Part shown: one piece after another, positions 46,844 to 55,521 of the stretch
Numbering within the stretch: position 1 is the first letter of the stretch
How the letters are laid out: the number at the start of each line of letters is the position of its first letter
Position numbers and translations under genes: made by a program
Origin: Pseudomonadota bacterium
Lineage (GTDB): Bacteria > Pseudomonadota > Alphaproteobacteria > Rhizobiales > Xanthobacteraceae
NCBI GenBank assembly: GCA_023387735.1
Contig: JAEWHP010000046.1
Span: 1-64,000, forward strand
Direction: 5' to 3'
Length of the DNA: 64,000 nt
The notes under the pieces: model-generated
Told to the model about the DNA's origin: nothing
What the model saw: the letters and a program-made list of their open reading frames with translations, nothing else
Databases searched by the model: none

Positions 46844-48265
46844 GTGGCAGATCAGGATCTGGTGCGTGAGACGGCGTGTGCCGTTGTCGACAAGCTGAAA
46901 TCGGGCGAAGTCACGCCGCTGGATCTGCTCGACGTGCTGGAAAAGCGCATCGCCGACGTCGACGGCAAGGTCAACGCGCTGCCGACGCTATGCTTCGACC
47001 GTGCCCGCACCCATGCCAAGGCCCTGATGAAGAAGCCGGCTGCCGAGCGCGGCCTGCTCGCCGGGCTTCCGATCCCGATCAAGGACCTGACCGCCGTCGA
47101 GGGCGTGCTCACCACGCAGGGTTCGCCGATCTACAAAGATACCATCCCGACCAAGTCAGACATCCTGGTTGAGCATCTCGAAAACAACGGCGGCGTGGTC
47201 TACGCCAAGTCCAACACGCCGGAGTTCGGCGCCGGCGCCAACACCTTCAACGAAGTGTTCGGCCCGACGCGCAATCCCTGGGACACGTCCCGATCCGCCG
47301 CCGGTTCCTCGGGCGGCGCGGCGGCGGCGCTTGCCACCGGCACGGCGTGGCTGGCGCACGGCTCGGACATGGGCGGCTCGCTTCGCAGCCCCGCAAGCTT
47401 CTGCGGCATCGTCGGATTGAGGCCGAGCATCGGCCGCGTCGCGCATACGATAGCTGCGGCGGTCGACCGCAATCTTGGCCAGCAAGGGCCGATGGCGCGC
47501 AATGTCGAGGACGTCGCACTGCTGCTCGATGCCATGAGCGGCGAGCATCCCGGCGATCCGCTGTCGCTGCCGGCGTTGCCGAATTCGTTCCTGTCCGCTG
47601 CACGTTCCGGCAACAAGCCGAAGCGCATCGCCTATTCGCCCGACCTCGGCATCACGCCGGTCGATCCGGAAGTCGTCGCCGTCACCCGGAAAGCCGCACA
47701 ACGTTTCGCGGAGTCCGGCGCCATCGTCGAGGAAGCCCACCCCGACCTGCGCGAGGCCCATGAGTGCTTCCATGTGCTGCGTGCGTTCGATTTCGCGCTC
47801 TCCAAGGCCGCCCTGCTTCGCACCAAGCGTGACCTGCTCAAGCCGGAGGTGATCTGGAACATCGAGGAAGGCCTCAAGCTGACGGTCGAGCAGCTCGAGC
47901 GCGCCGAAGCGCAGCGCGTCGCCATGACGGCGCGCACGCTGGAATTCTTCGACAGATACGACCTGCTTCTGTGCCCCACCACCATCGTGCCGCCGTTCCC
48001 GGTCGAGAACCGCTACGTCGCCGAATGTGCCGGCAAGAAGTTCGACAACTACGTCGAATGGCTCGGCATCGTCTACGCGATCACGCTGGTGTGCTGTCCG
48101 GCGCTGTCGATGCCCTGCGGGTTCACCGCGTCCGGCCTGCCGGTCGGATTGCAGGTGGTGGCCCCGCCGCGCGCCGAGGCGCAGCTTCTGGCCGGGAGCA
48201 AGGTGCTGGAGGATATTCTCGGCATGGGCGGCACGACGCCGATCGATCCGCGGGCGTCGAAATAA
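46844..48265 (+). CDS. Amidase signature family enzyme
   Basis: A 473-residue amidohydrolase. The Ser-Ser-Lys triad is visible: Lys in GLPIPIKDLTAVEG and the serines in RSAAGSSGGAAAALATG and GSDMGGSLRSPASFCG. Substrates are amides; urea-type and indole/aryl amides are common. The start is GTG 46844-46846, preceded by CGGAGATACC; the frame stays open from 46499, but the upstream part overlaps the divergent esterase. First gene of a three-gene operon with 8 bp to the next. Confidence 0.92.
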   Translation: MADQDLVRETACAVVDKLKSGEVTPLDLLDVLEKRIADVDGKVNALPTLCFDRARTHAKALMKKPAAERGLLAGLPIPIKDLTAVEGVLTTQGSPIYKDTIPTKSDILVEHLENNGGVVYAKSNTPEFGAGANTFNEVFGPTRNPWDTSRSAAGSSGGAAAALATGTAWLAHGSDMGGSLRSPASFCGIVGLRPSIGRVAHTIAAAVDRNLGQQGPMARNVEDVALLLDAMSGEHPGDPLSLPALPNSFLSAARSGNKPKRIAYSPDLGITPVDPEVVAVTRKAAQRFAESGAIVEEAHPDLREAHECFHVLRAFDFALSKAALLRTKRDLLKPEVIWNIEEGLKLTVEQLERAEAQRVAMTARTLEFFDRYDLLLCPTTIVPPFPVENRYVAECAGKKFDNYVEWLGIVYAITLVCCPALSMPCGFTASGLPVGLQVVAPPRAEAQLLAGSKVLEDILGMGGTTPIDPRASK

Positions 48266-48273
48266 GGGGACAA

Positions 48274-48939
48274 ATGGACGACGACACCGAGCCACCGCCC
48301 GAGAGCAAGCTGACGCGCAGCAAGGCGCGCTGGGCGCGCGAGGGAAAGTTCCTCACCGGAAAGATCTCGCGGCCCGAAGAAGCACGCCTGCCGCCGGGGC
48401 AGCATCTGACCAACGACTGGCCGACGCTCGATCTCGGGCTGACGCCGAACATTTCGCGCGAGCGCTGGCGGCTCGACGTCTACGGCGCGGTCGAGAATCC
48501 GATCTTCTGGGATTTCGCGCAGTTCACCGCCCGGCCGCAAAGCAAATTCGTGACCGACATCCACTGCGTCACGACATGGTCGCGCTACGACAATCAATGG
48601 GAAGGACTGTCCACCCGCGACCTGCTCGACGCCTGCCGGCCCCGCGACGAAGCACGGTTCGTGGTGCTGCATTCGCATGATGGCTACACCACCAACCTGG
48701 CGCTGGAAGACTTTGCTGCCGAGGACGCCCTGCTCGTCCATAGCTGGTCCGGCGCGCCGCTGGAGCAGGAGCATGGCGGCCCGGTGCGGCTGGTGGTGCC
48801 GCATCTCTACTTCTGGAAAAGCGCGAAGTGGCTGCAGAGCATTGAGTTTCTCGCAGAGGACAAGCCCGGTTACTGGGAAGTCCGCGGCTATCACAACCGG
48901 GGTGATCCCTGGAAGGAAGAGCGGTACTCTGCCGACTAG
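48274..48939 (+). CDS. Sulfite-oxidase-like molybdopterin oxidoreductase, cytoplasmic form
   Basis: A 221-residue protein of the oxidoreductase molybdopterin-binding domain (YedY/SUOX-like). TDIHCVTTWS holds the Cys expected to ligate molybdenum; LEDFAAEDALLVHSWSGAPL and GGPVRLVVPHLYFWKSAKW follow. There is no Tat signal peptide (N-terminus MDDDTEPPPESKLTRSK), unlike YedY/MsrP, so it is predicted cytoplasmic. AAGGGGACAA precedes ATG 48274. Middle gene of the operon amidase, molybdoenzyme, hydrolase-OsmC. The substrate is unknown. Confidence 0.88.
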   Translation: MDDDTEPPPESKLTRSKARWAREGKFLTGKISRPEEARLPPGQHLTNDWPTLDLGLTPNISRERWRLDVYGAVENPIFWDFAQFTARPQSKFVTDIHCVTTWSRYDNQWEGLSTRDLLDACRPRDEARFVVLHSHDGYTTNLALEDFAAEDALLVHSWSGAPLEQEHGGPVRLVVPHLYFWKSAKWLQSIEFLAEDKPGYWEVRGYHNRGDPWKEERYSAD

Positions 48940-48965
48940 GTCAGAATATCTCGGGGAGGACAGCC

Positions 48966-50189
48966 GTGGCGCATGAACGCTTTCAATTCACCGGTGAAGG
49001 CGGCCATCAGCTGGCCGCAGCGCTCGATTTGCCGGATGGGCCGGTGCACGCCTACGCGCTGTTCGCGCATTGCTTCACCTGCGGCAAGGATGTGCTGGCG
49101 GCCAAGCGCATCGCGACCGCACTGGCGGCCAGGGGCATTGCGGTACTGCGGTTCGATTTCACCGGGCTCGGCTCCAGCGAGGGCGATTTCGCCAACTCGA
49201 CCTTCTCCTCCAACGTCGCCGATCTCGTTCATGCCGCCGATCATCTGCGCGAAACCCGCGGCGCGCCCGCGATCCTGATCGGGCACAGCCTTGGCGGCGC
49301 GGCCATCCTCGCCGCGGCCGAGAAAATTCCGGACGCAAAGGCGGTGGCGACGATCGCCACACCCTCCGATCCCGTGCATGTCACGCACCTGTTCAAGGAT
49401 CGCATTGAAGACATCCGCAAGCATGGCGAGGTCGAGGTTCAACTCGCCGGCCGGCCGTTCCGCATCAAGCGCGAACTACTCGATGATGTCGCCGAGCACA
49501 GCCTGATGTCGCGCGTCGCGAAGCTGCACAAGGCGCTGCTGATCATGCATTCGCCAACCGACGACACGGTCGGGATCGACAACGCCACCAACATCTTCGT
49601 CGCGGCGAAACATCCAAAGAGTTTCGTGTCGCTCTCGGGCGCCGACCATCTGCTGAGCGGCAAGCGCGATGCGGCCTATGTCGCCGACGTAATTGCCGCA
49701 TGGGCCGAGCGCTATGTCGATCTCGCCGCCGCCCAGCCGGCCGCAAAGGCGGACGATGCTCCACGCAGCGTGGTTGTGCGCGAGACCCGCAACGGCAAGT
49801 TCCAGCAGACCGTGACCACAGGCCCGCACCGGATGATCGCGGACGAACCGATTGCCGCCGGCGGCCAGGACAGCGGACCGGGGCCCTATGATTTCGTGCT
49901 GGCGGGGCTGGGCGCCTGCACCTCGATGACGATGCGGATGTATGCCGACCGCAAGTCGCTGCCGCTCGATCGCGTCACCGTGACGCTGAAGCACAGCAAG
50001 ATCCACGCAAGGGATTGCGAGGAATGCGAGACCCGCGAGGGCATGCTCGACCAGATCGATCGCGTCATCTCAATCGAAGGCGCGCTCGATGCCGATCAGC
50101 GCAAGCGGCTGATGGAAATCGCCGACAAGTGCCCGGTGCATCGCACGCTGACGTCGGAGATCCGGATCGTGACGAAAGCCGCGGATTAG
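48966..50189 (+). CDS. Fused alpha/beta hydrolase-OsmC peroxiredoxin
   Basis: A 407-residue two-domain protein. Residues about 1-255 are a hydrolase: FAHCFTCGKDVLA, GHSLGGAAILAAA (nucleophile), SGADHLLSG (His). Residues about 265-407 are an OsmC/Ohr domain with the Cys pair in GLGACTSMTMRMYA and DKCPVHRTL. OsmC domains reduce organic hydroperoxides with thiols. Start GTG 48966 with GGGGAGGAC upstream; 26 bp after the molybdoenzyme. Its stop overlaps the stop of the convergent YeeE/YedE gene. Fusions of this type are known but the hydrolase substrate is not. Confidence 0.9.
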   Translation: MAHERFQFTGEGGHQLAAALDLPDGPVHAYALFAHCFTCGKDVLAAKRIATALAARGIAVLRFDFTGLGSSEGDFANSTFSSNVADLVHAADHLRETRGAPAILIGHSLGGAAILAAAEKIPDAKAVATIATPSDPVHVTHLFKDRIEDIRKHGEVEVQLAGRPFRIKRELLDDVAEHSLMSRVAKLHKALLIMHSPTDDTVGIDNATNIFVAAKHPKSFVSLSGADHLLSGKRDAAYVADVIAAWAERYVDLAAAQPAAKADDAPRSVVVRETRNGKFQQTVTTGPHRMIADEPIAAGGQDSGPGPYDFVLAGLGACTSMTMRMYADRKSLPLDRVTVTLKHSKIHARDCEECETREGMLDQIDRVISIEGALDADQRKRLMEIADKCPVHRTLTSEIRIVTKAAD

Positions 50190-51319
50190 GCCGTCGCCAG
50201 CGGACGCACCCGCAGCGCGCCGCGCAGGCCTGCAGCCGTTCCGAGCAGGATGCCCGCGAAGGCGATCAGCGACGCCAGCGCCAGCGTGGAAAAGCCCGTC
50301 AGCCCCTGCCCGACCGAGCAGCCAAAGGCCATCACGCCGCCGGTGCCCATCAGCGCCGCGCCGGCGCCGGAGCGCAGCATGTGGCGCGGCGACCGGTAGC
50401 CTTCGAGCTCAAAACGCCCGGTCAACAGCGCGGTGACGAGGCTGCCAACGAACACGCCGAACACGGTGACGATGCCGAAATTGAGCGTCGATCCCGTCGA
50501 CAGCATGACGTATTGCAGCGCATCCGCGATCGGCGCGATGAAGGTGAGCGACGTCACCGGCGCTGGGTTGAAATCATCCGCCCCGAGATAGCCGGTAGCA
50601 AACCAGCCCGCCGCCACCAGCAGGCCAACGACGAGGCCCGCGGCGACCTGGCCCGGCGAACGGCGAAACGCCGGATGCGCAAAGGCAAAGATGATCAATG
50701 CTGCCGAGATGACCGAAGCTGCCAGCATGCGCGCCACCGTCGCACTCAGGCCCGCCTCCGCCAGCAGCGCCGGCACCGAGTTTGCCGCTGCCGTGCTTTG
50801 CGATGCCGCGACCATCGCGATGCGCGGGGGCGCGATCAGGCCCTTCAGCGTCATCTGCGCAAAGATCGCCAGCACGATCACAACAAGGAATGAACGGAGA
50901 TTGCCGCGCCCGAGCAGCACCAGCGCGCGCGAGCCGCAGCCATTCGACAGCACCATGCCGTAGCCGAACAGCAAGCCGCCGAGGAAAAGCACCGGCACCG
51001 AAAACTGTGGCTGCAGGTAGATCGACTTGCCGATGTCGACGAGGCCCGCCGCCGCGAGCAGCTGCGTCGCCGCCACCGCGACACCGATCGCCAGCGCATA
51101 GGTCCGGATCAGCCGCCCGTCGCCATCGGCCCACCAGCCGCGCAGGCCCGAGAGCAGGCAGAAGCCGCTCAACAGGCCGACCGATCCATAGACGAGACCG
51201 ATGAGCAATCCGCTCAGGATGATGATGTTGCCGCCGTCCAGCACTGGCACTTCCCCGCTCCGGGCGCCGCCAACGCGGCTGTCACTGCTCACATAGGATG
51301 AAACTTCCGTCCTGCTCAT
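50186..51319 (-). CDS. YeeE/YedE-family (sulfur/thiosulfate) membrane transporter
   Basis: A 377-residue inner-membrane protein with about nine hydrophobic segments. Two conserved Cys motifs occur: SNGCGSRALVLLGRGN and AFGCSVGQGLTGFS. In TsuA-like proteins of this family such cysteines pass thiosulfate through the membrane. ATG 51317-51319 is the likely start; a GTG start 20 codons upstream (MCGRF...) is in frame and has no better ribosome site. It is convergent with the hydrolase-OsmC gene by a 3-bp stop overlap. A sulfur theme with the sulfite-oxidase-like gene is possible. Confidence 0.85.
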   Translation of the reverse strand: MSRTEVSSYVSSDSRVGGARSGEVPVLDGGNIIILSGLLIGLVYGSVGLLSGFCLLSGLRGWWADGDGRLIRTYALAIGVAVAATQLLAAAGLVDIGKSIYLQPQFSVPVLFLGGLLFGYGMVLSNGCGSRALVLLGRGNLRSFLVVIVLAIFAQMTLKGLIAPPRIAMVAASQSTAAANSVPALLAEAGLSATVARMLAASVISAALIIFAFAHPAFRRSPGQVAAGLVVGLLVAAGWFATGYLGADDFNPAPVTSLTFIAPIADALQYVMLSTGSTLNFGIVTVFGVFVGSLVTALLTGRFELEGYRSPRHMLRSGAGAALMGTGGVMAFGCSVGQGLTGFSTLALASLIAFAGILLGTAAGLRGALRVRPLATA

Positions 51320-51475
51320 ACGTCGGACGCATGGATGCGTCCACGTCCCGGCAGACAAGAGAATGAATCTCCCGCACACGTGGCCGAGGGGAGGAAAATG
51401 CTGTTGCTGGATCCCGCAGGCGCAAAAGATTCATCTTCTGCAAAAAGGGCGCAAAAACGCCGTGCCGCGCGACTC

Positions 51476-52480
51476 CTATCCGGAAGGCCGCAGGATCACC
51501 CGGTCGCGCGACGAACCGGCCACCGCCGTGAAGGCCGCCTTGGCCTGTTCCAGCGGATAGATCGCTGTTGGTTTGATCGGGAACGGCCTGAGATGTCCGC
51601 TGGCAAAGCCGGCGCCGAGTTCGCGCAGCACCGCCCCGGTCGCGATCGACGACAGGCCGAGCGTATCGATGCCGACGTAAGTGTGCTGGCCGCGATAGAA
51701 CTCGAGGATGTTGAACTGCACGATGCGGTCGACCGCGGCGATCAGGATCTGCCGGCCGCGCAGCGCCAGCGATTTGTGCGCGGCGTCGAAATAGGGATCG
51801 CCGACGGTATTGAACACGATGTCGGCGCCTTTGCCGCCGGTGAGTTCGCGCACGCGCGGCGCGACATCGGTCGCGGAGGCTTCGATGATTTCGACCGGCG
51901 AATTGGCGTGCCCTTCATAGGCTTCACGCTTGCGCACGACGCCGATCACGCGCGCGCCATGCCAGGTCGCGATCTGCACCGCGGCCTGTCCGACCTTGCC
52001 GTTGACGCCCATGACCAGCACGGTGTCGCCGGCTTTCGGAATGCCTGCGCGGCGCAGGCCCTCCATCGCGGTGACAAAGGGAACGCCGATGCCGGCAGCC
52101 TCCTCCCAGGAAACGCCGGCGGGCTTCTCCACCACGGCATCAGCGTCGACGACGAGGTGCGTGGCATGGGTGCCGTCGCGACGGATGCCGAGGTCGCCGG
52201 ACGAACCGAACACCTCGCGCCCGATCCAGCCCTCGGGGCCGTCGAGCACGACACCCGCATAGTCGCGGCCCGGCGTGCGCGGAAACACCGCGTAAGGCAT
52301 CAGCCCGGTCGCGGCCTTCACGTCGGACGGATTGACGGCAGCAGCCCTGACCTCGATCAGCAGTTCATTTTCGCCGCGCGACAGCGCGTGCGTCTCGATC
52401 ACGGGCGCAATCGAAGCGGCATCGGCGGCCTTCGACAGCAAACGGAGGCAACGGGCCTGGACTGATTGGGAGCGGGTCAT
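51476..52480 (-). CDS. Quinone-oxidoreductase-like MDR-family alcohol dehydrogenase
   Basis: A 334-residue medium-chain dehydrogenase without zinc-binding Cys clusters. N-terminal AAAVNPSDVKAATG and RTPGRDYAGVVLDG lie in the catalytic fold, and VLVMGVNGKVGQAAVQIA in the NADPH-binding fold. These enzymes often reduce quinones or enals. ATG about 52478-52480 is chosen; the open frame extends 16 codons upstream by TTG. Alone between YeeE/YedE and GIY-YIG genes. Its role is unassigned. Confidence 0.9.
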   Translation of the reverse strand: MTRSQSVQARCLRLLSKAADAASIAPVIETHALSRGENELLIEVRAAAVNPSDVKAATGLMPYAVFPRTPGRDYAGVVLDGPEGWIGREVFGSSGDLGIRRDGTHATHLVVDADAVVEKPAGVSWEEAAGIGVPFVTAMEGLRRAGIPKAGDTVLVMGVNGKVGQAAVQIATWHGARVIGVVRKREAYEGHANSPVEIIEASATDVAPRVRELTGGKGADIVFNTVGDPYFDAAHKSLALRGRQILIAAVDRIVQFNILEFYRGQHTYVGIDTLGLSSIATGAVLRELGAGFASGHLRPFPIKPTAIYPLEQAKAAFTAVAGSSRDRVILRPSG

Positions 52481-52574
52481 GGGTAGGCTTCGACGACATT
52501 TCGGTTGAGTTGGGCAGGTAAGCAGCAAGTCGCTGGTGACCCATGACTACCGCGCTGCCGGTTTTGTGCAAGGC

Positions 52575-52895
52575 CTATCGATCTTCCATGGAGGTTGAAG
52601 GATGCGGTGACCGACGCGAGGCGAGTGCCTTCAACGCTGCAAAGTCGCGCCGAATGAAGGCCTTCTTCTTCGCCCGGCTCCATTTCTTCAGCTTGCGCTC
52701 GCTCTCGATGGCATCGGTTACGCGATCGAACCATTGCGAGAAGACGAGCGTTACCGGGCCCCTTGTTGAAGTATAGCCACCGAATGCTCCGGTGTTGTGC
52801 TGAGCGACTCTCAATTCGAGATCTGTCCGGGTCGTTCCGATGTAATAGCTGCCGTCGGCACAGCGAAGGATGTAGAGAAACGCTCCTTCTGTCAT
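52575..52895 (-). CDS. GIY-YIG nuclease-family protein (UPF0213-like)
   Basis: A 106-residue single-domain nuclease fold: FLYILRCADGSYYIG, Arg in RVAQHNTG, and Glu in ESERKLKKWSRAKK. Known functions of such short proteins are unclear; some act on DNA in repair or mobile contexts. The 610 bp between its 5' end and the paaK stop hold the tandem repeat array. Its start ATG 52893-52895 has GGGTGC upstream. Confidence 0.88.
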   Translation of the reverse strand: MTEGAFLYILRCADGSYYIGTTRTDLELRVAQHNTGAFGGYTSTRGPVTLVFSQWFDRVTDAIESERKLKKWSRAKKKAFIRRDFAALKALASRRSPHPSTSMEDR

Positions 52896-52916
52896 TTTGC
52901 ACCCCGCACACCCTTG

Positions 52917-53502
52917 GTCCTCATCCTGAGGAGCCGCGCCAGCGGCGTCTCGAAGGATGAAAGCCCCGCGGCCGCAACAGCGGGGCTACATGGTTCGAGA
53001 CGGCGCTACGCGCCTCCTCACCATGAGGGGTTAGGGCTGCTACGTAGTCAACATAAAACGCCCACTCTCGTCCTCATCCTGAGGAGCGGCATCTTTGCTG
53101 CGTCTCGAAGGAGGAAGGCCCGGCTGCCGCAACAGCGGGGGCTACATGGTTCGAGACGGCGCTACCGCGCCTCCTCACCATGAGGGGTTAGAGCTGCTAC
53201 CTCGTCAACATAAGAACGCTCACTCCCGTCCTCATCCTGAGGAGCGGCATTTTTGCCGCGTCTCGAAGGATGAGGCCCGGCTGCCGCAACAGCGGGGCTA
53301 CATGGTTCGAGACGGCGCTACCGCGCCTCCTCACCATGAGGGGTTAGAGCTGCTACCTCGTCAACATAAGAACGCCCACTCTCGTCCTCATCCTGAGGAG
53401 CGGCATTTTTGCCGCGTCGCGAAGGATGAAGGCCCGGCTGCCGCAACAGCGGGGCTACATGGTTCGAGACGGCGCTACGCGCCTCCTCACCATGAGGATC
53501 GA
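52917..53502. repeat. Four-copy tandem array of a ~155-bp palindromic repeat
   Basis: Four copies begin near 52917, 53070, 53228 and 53384 (periods 153, 158 and 156 bp). Each starts GTCCTCATCCTGAGGAGC, passes CGTCTCGAAGGATGA and a GC-rich CGGCTGCCGCAACAGCGGGG part, then ATGGTTCGAGACGGCGC and CTCCTCACCATGAGG. The first three end with GCTGCTAC followed by GTCAACATAA; the fourth is truncated at the paaK stop. Copies two to four differ by few bases, so the expansion looks recent. Class members elsewhere are single or paired. Confidence 0.85.
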
Positions 53503-53505
53503 CGG

Positions 53506-54837
53506 TTACCCTTTCGGCCGCTTGTCGTAAACACGTTTCGCCTTGCCGAGCGAGCGCTCCAGCGTGTCGGGGGCGACGGCCCTGATGCGGGCGGTGATGC
53601 CGATGGTGTTCTTGATGAAGACCGCGACCTTCTCGGTGTGTGCGTCGAGGCCGCTGCCGTCCCAGCGCTCGGGACGGGCTTCGGCGAGCACGGTCATCTC
53701 GTCCATCCGGCCCTCGCGCGTGAGCTCGATGATGAAATGGCCGCCGCACCAGTCGGTCGCCAGCAGCGCCTCCTCGATCTGGGTCGGGAACACGTTGACG
53801 CCGCGCAGGATGATCATGTCGTCGGAACGGCCGGTGACCTTCTCCATGCGCCGCATGCCCGGCCGCGCGGTGCCCGGCAGCAGCCGCGTCAGGTCGCGGG
53901 TGCGGTAGCGGATGATCGGAAAGCCTTCCTTGGTGAGCGAGGTGAACACCAGCTCGCCCTTCTCGCCGTCGGGCAGCACCGCGCCGGTCTCGGGATCGAT
54001 CACCTCGGGATAGAAATGATCTTCCCAGATGTGCAGGCCATCCTTGGTCTCCACGCATTCCTGCGCGACGCCGGGACCGATCACCTCCGACAGGCCGTAG
54101 ATGTCGGTGGCATCCATGTCAAAGGTCTGCTCGATCTCGGCGCGCATCGCGTTGGTCCAGGGCTCGGCGCCGAAGATGCCGAACTTCAACGACGACCGGC
54201 GCGGGTCGAGGCCCTGCCGCTTGAACTCGTCCGAGATCGCCAGCATGTAGCTCGGCGTCACCGTGATGATGTCGGGCCTGAAATCGTTGATCAGCTGCAC
54301 CTGCCGCTCGGTCATGCCGCCGGAAACCGGCACCACCGTGCAGCCGAGCCGTTCGGCGCCATAATGCGCACCGAGGCCGCCTGTGAACAGGCCATAACCG
54401 TAAGCGTTGTGCATCAGCATGCCGGTGCGCCCGCCCGCCGCGCGGATTGAGCGCGCCATCACGTCCGACCAGATGTCGATGTCGCCTTGCGTGTAGCCGA
54501 CCACGATCGGCTTGCCGGTCGTGCCCGAGGAGGCGTGCACCCGCACCAACTTTTCGCGGGGCACCGCGAACATGTTGAATGGGTAATTGTCGCGCAGGTC
54601 GGTCTTCACCGTGAACGGGAATTTGGCGAGATCGGCGAGCTGCCTGAAATCGGACGGATGTACACCGGCCGCATCGAACGCCTTTTTGTAATGCGCGACA
54701 TTGTCGTAGGCGTGCTTCAGCGACCAGGCGAGACGCGTGGTCTGCAGCGCCATGATCTCGTCGCGCGAGGCACGCTCGGCCTCGTCCAGCTCGGGGCGGT
54801 AGTTCGTTCCCCTGGATTGCATGCTCGTCGCAGCCAT
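53506..54837 (-). CDS. paaK: Phenylacetate-CoA ligase
   Basis: A 443-residue adenylate-forming ligase that makes phenylacetyl-CoA, the first step of the Paa pathway. P-loop: HASSGTTGKPIVVGYTQ; adenylate region DIYGLSEVIGPGVAQEC; hinge YRTRDLTRLLPG; GRSDDMIILRGVNVFPTQIEE. The length matches PaaK. ATG 54835-54837 has GGGGAAACGCG upstream. The open frame continues upstream into paaI, but those residues are not family-like. Only 14 bp separate it from paaI. It ends directly at the tandem repeat array. Confidence 0.96.
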   Translation of the reverse strand: MAATSMQSRGTNYRPELDEAERASRDEIMALQTTRLAWSLKHAYDNVAHYKKAFDAAGVHPSDFRQLADLAKFPFTVKTDLRDNYPFNMFAVPREKLVRVHASSGTTGKPIVVGYTQGDIDIWSDVMARSIRAAGGRTGMLMHNAYGYGLFTGGLGAHYGAERLGCTVVPVSGGMTERQVQLINDFRPDIITVTPSYMLAISDEFKRQGLDPRRSSLKFGIFGAEPWTNAMRAEIEQTFDMDATDIYGLSEVIGPGVAQECVETKDGLHIWEDHFYPEVIDPETGAVLPDGEKGELVFTSLTKEGFPIIRYRTRDLTRLLPGTARPGMRRMEKVTGRSDDMIILRGVNVFPTQIEEALLATDWCGGHFIIELTREGRMDEMTVLAEARPERWDGSGLDAHTEKVAVFIKNTIGITARIRAVAPDTLERSLGKAKRVYDKRPKG

Positions 54838-54851
54838 CGCGTTTCCCCGTG

Positions 54852-55298
54852 TTATTCGGCGTCGGTCGCCGGCAACCAGGTGCCGGCAATGGTGCGGGAA
54901 TGACCGCGGAACTCGGCGATCACGACGTCGCCTGCGGTCACGCGGACGTCGTAGATCCCGGACCGCCCGCTGCGCGAGATCTCCCGCGCGGTCGCGACCA
55001 GCACATCGCCCAACTTGCCCGGCCGGATGAAGGCGATGTCGCATTGCGCGGCGACCGCACGTTGATTGTGCGAGTTGCAGGCAAAGGCGAAGGTGGAATC
55101 GGCGAGCAGGAAAATGAAGCCGCCATGGGCGATGCGCTGGCCGTTGACCATGTGCGGCTGCACCGTCATCGTCAGCGTAGCCTGGCCGGGCTTGATCTCG
55201 ACAATCTTCATGCCGAGGCCCTGGCTGGCGTCGTCTTCCTTCCACATCGCGTCCGCGCAGGCGCGCGCGATTTCATCAGGCGACAGCGCGACGTTCAT
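54852..55298 (-). CDS. paaI: PaaI thioesterase
   Basis: A 148-residue hotdog-fold thioesterase: MVNGQRIAHGGFIFLLADSTFA is the family signature with the active Asp. PaaI hydrolyses dead-end CoA esters of the phenylacetate pathway and so frees CoA. Clustered between paaE and paaK. ATG 55296-55298. A length near E. coli PaaI. Confidence 0.94.
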   Translation of the reverse strand: MNVALSPDEIARACADAMWKEDDASQGLGMKIVEIKPGQATLTMTVQPHMVNGQRIAHGGFIFLLADSTFAFACNSHNQRAVAAQCDIAFIRPGKLGDVLVATAREISRSGRSGIYDVRVTAGDVVIAEFRGHSRTIAGTWLPATDAE

Positions 55299-55431
55299 AG
55301 CGGCACGCCCGCGCGTTGAGACGGTTCCACGACGTTTTCTCCATTTGCGTACGGGCCTGTTTGGCCTCTTTACGTAGTTACTTAGTGTCGTCGAAGTGCC
55401 TGAGGTGTCAACGATCCCGGATATCTGACTT

Positions 55432-55513
55432 CGTCATTCCGGGATGGTCCGAAGGACCAGACCCGGAATCTCGAGGTTCCGGGTTCGCGTCTGCGACGCG
55501 CCCCGGAATGACG
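55432..55513. repeat. Inverted repeat (GTCATTCCGGG class) inside the paa cluster
   Basis: CGTCATTCCGGGATGGTCC and ACCCGGAATCTCGAG pair with CTCGAGATTC-type and GACGCGCCCCGGAATGACG arms. It lies between paaE stop and paaI start, which are co-directional. Confidence 0.7.
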
Positions 55514-55521
55514 GGTCTTAC

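Noticed and set aside
52575..52895. GIY-YIG gene as a homing endonuclease or part of a mobile element
   Set aside because: Short stand-alone UPF0213-type protein with no intron, intein or transposase nearby.
52917..53502. CRISPR array
   Set aside because: Units are about 155 bp, contiguous and near-identical, with no short direct repeats separating unique spacers and no cas genes.
53095..54450. Plus-strand frame with repeated GYMVRDGATAPPHHEGLE units
   Set aside because: The repeats come from translating the tandem palindromic DNA array and then the antisense of paaK; not a repeat protein.
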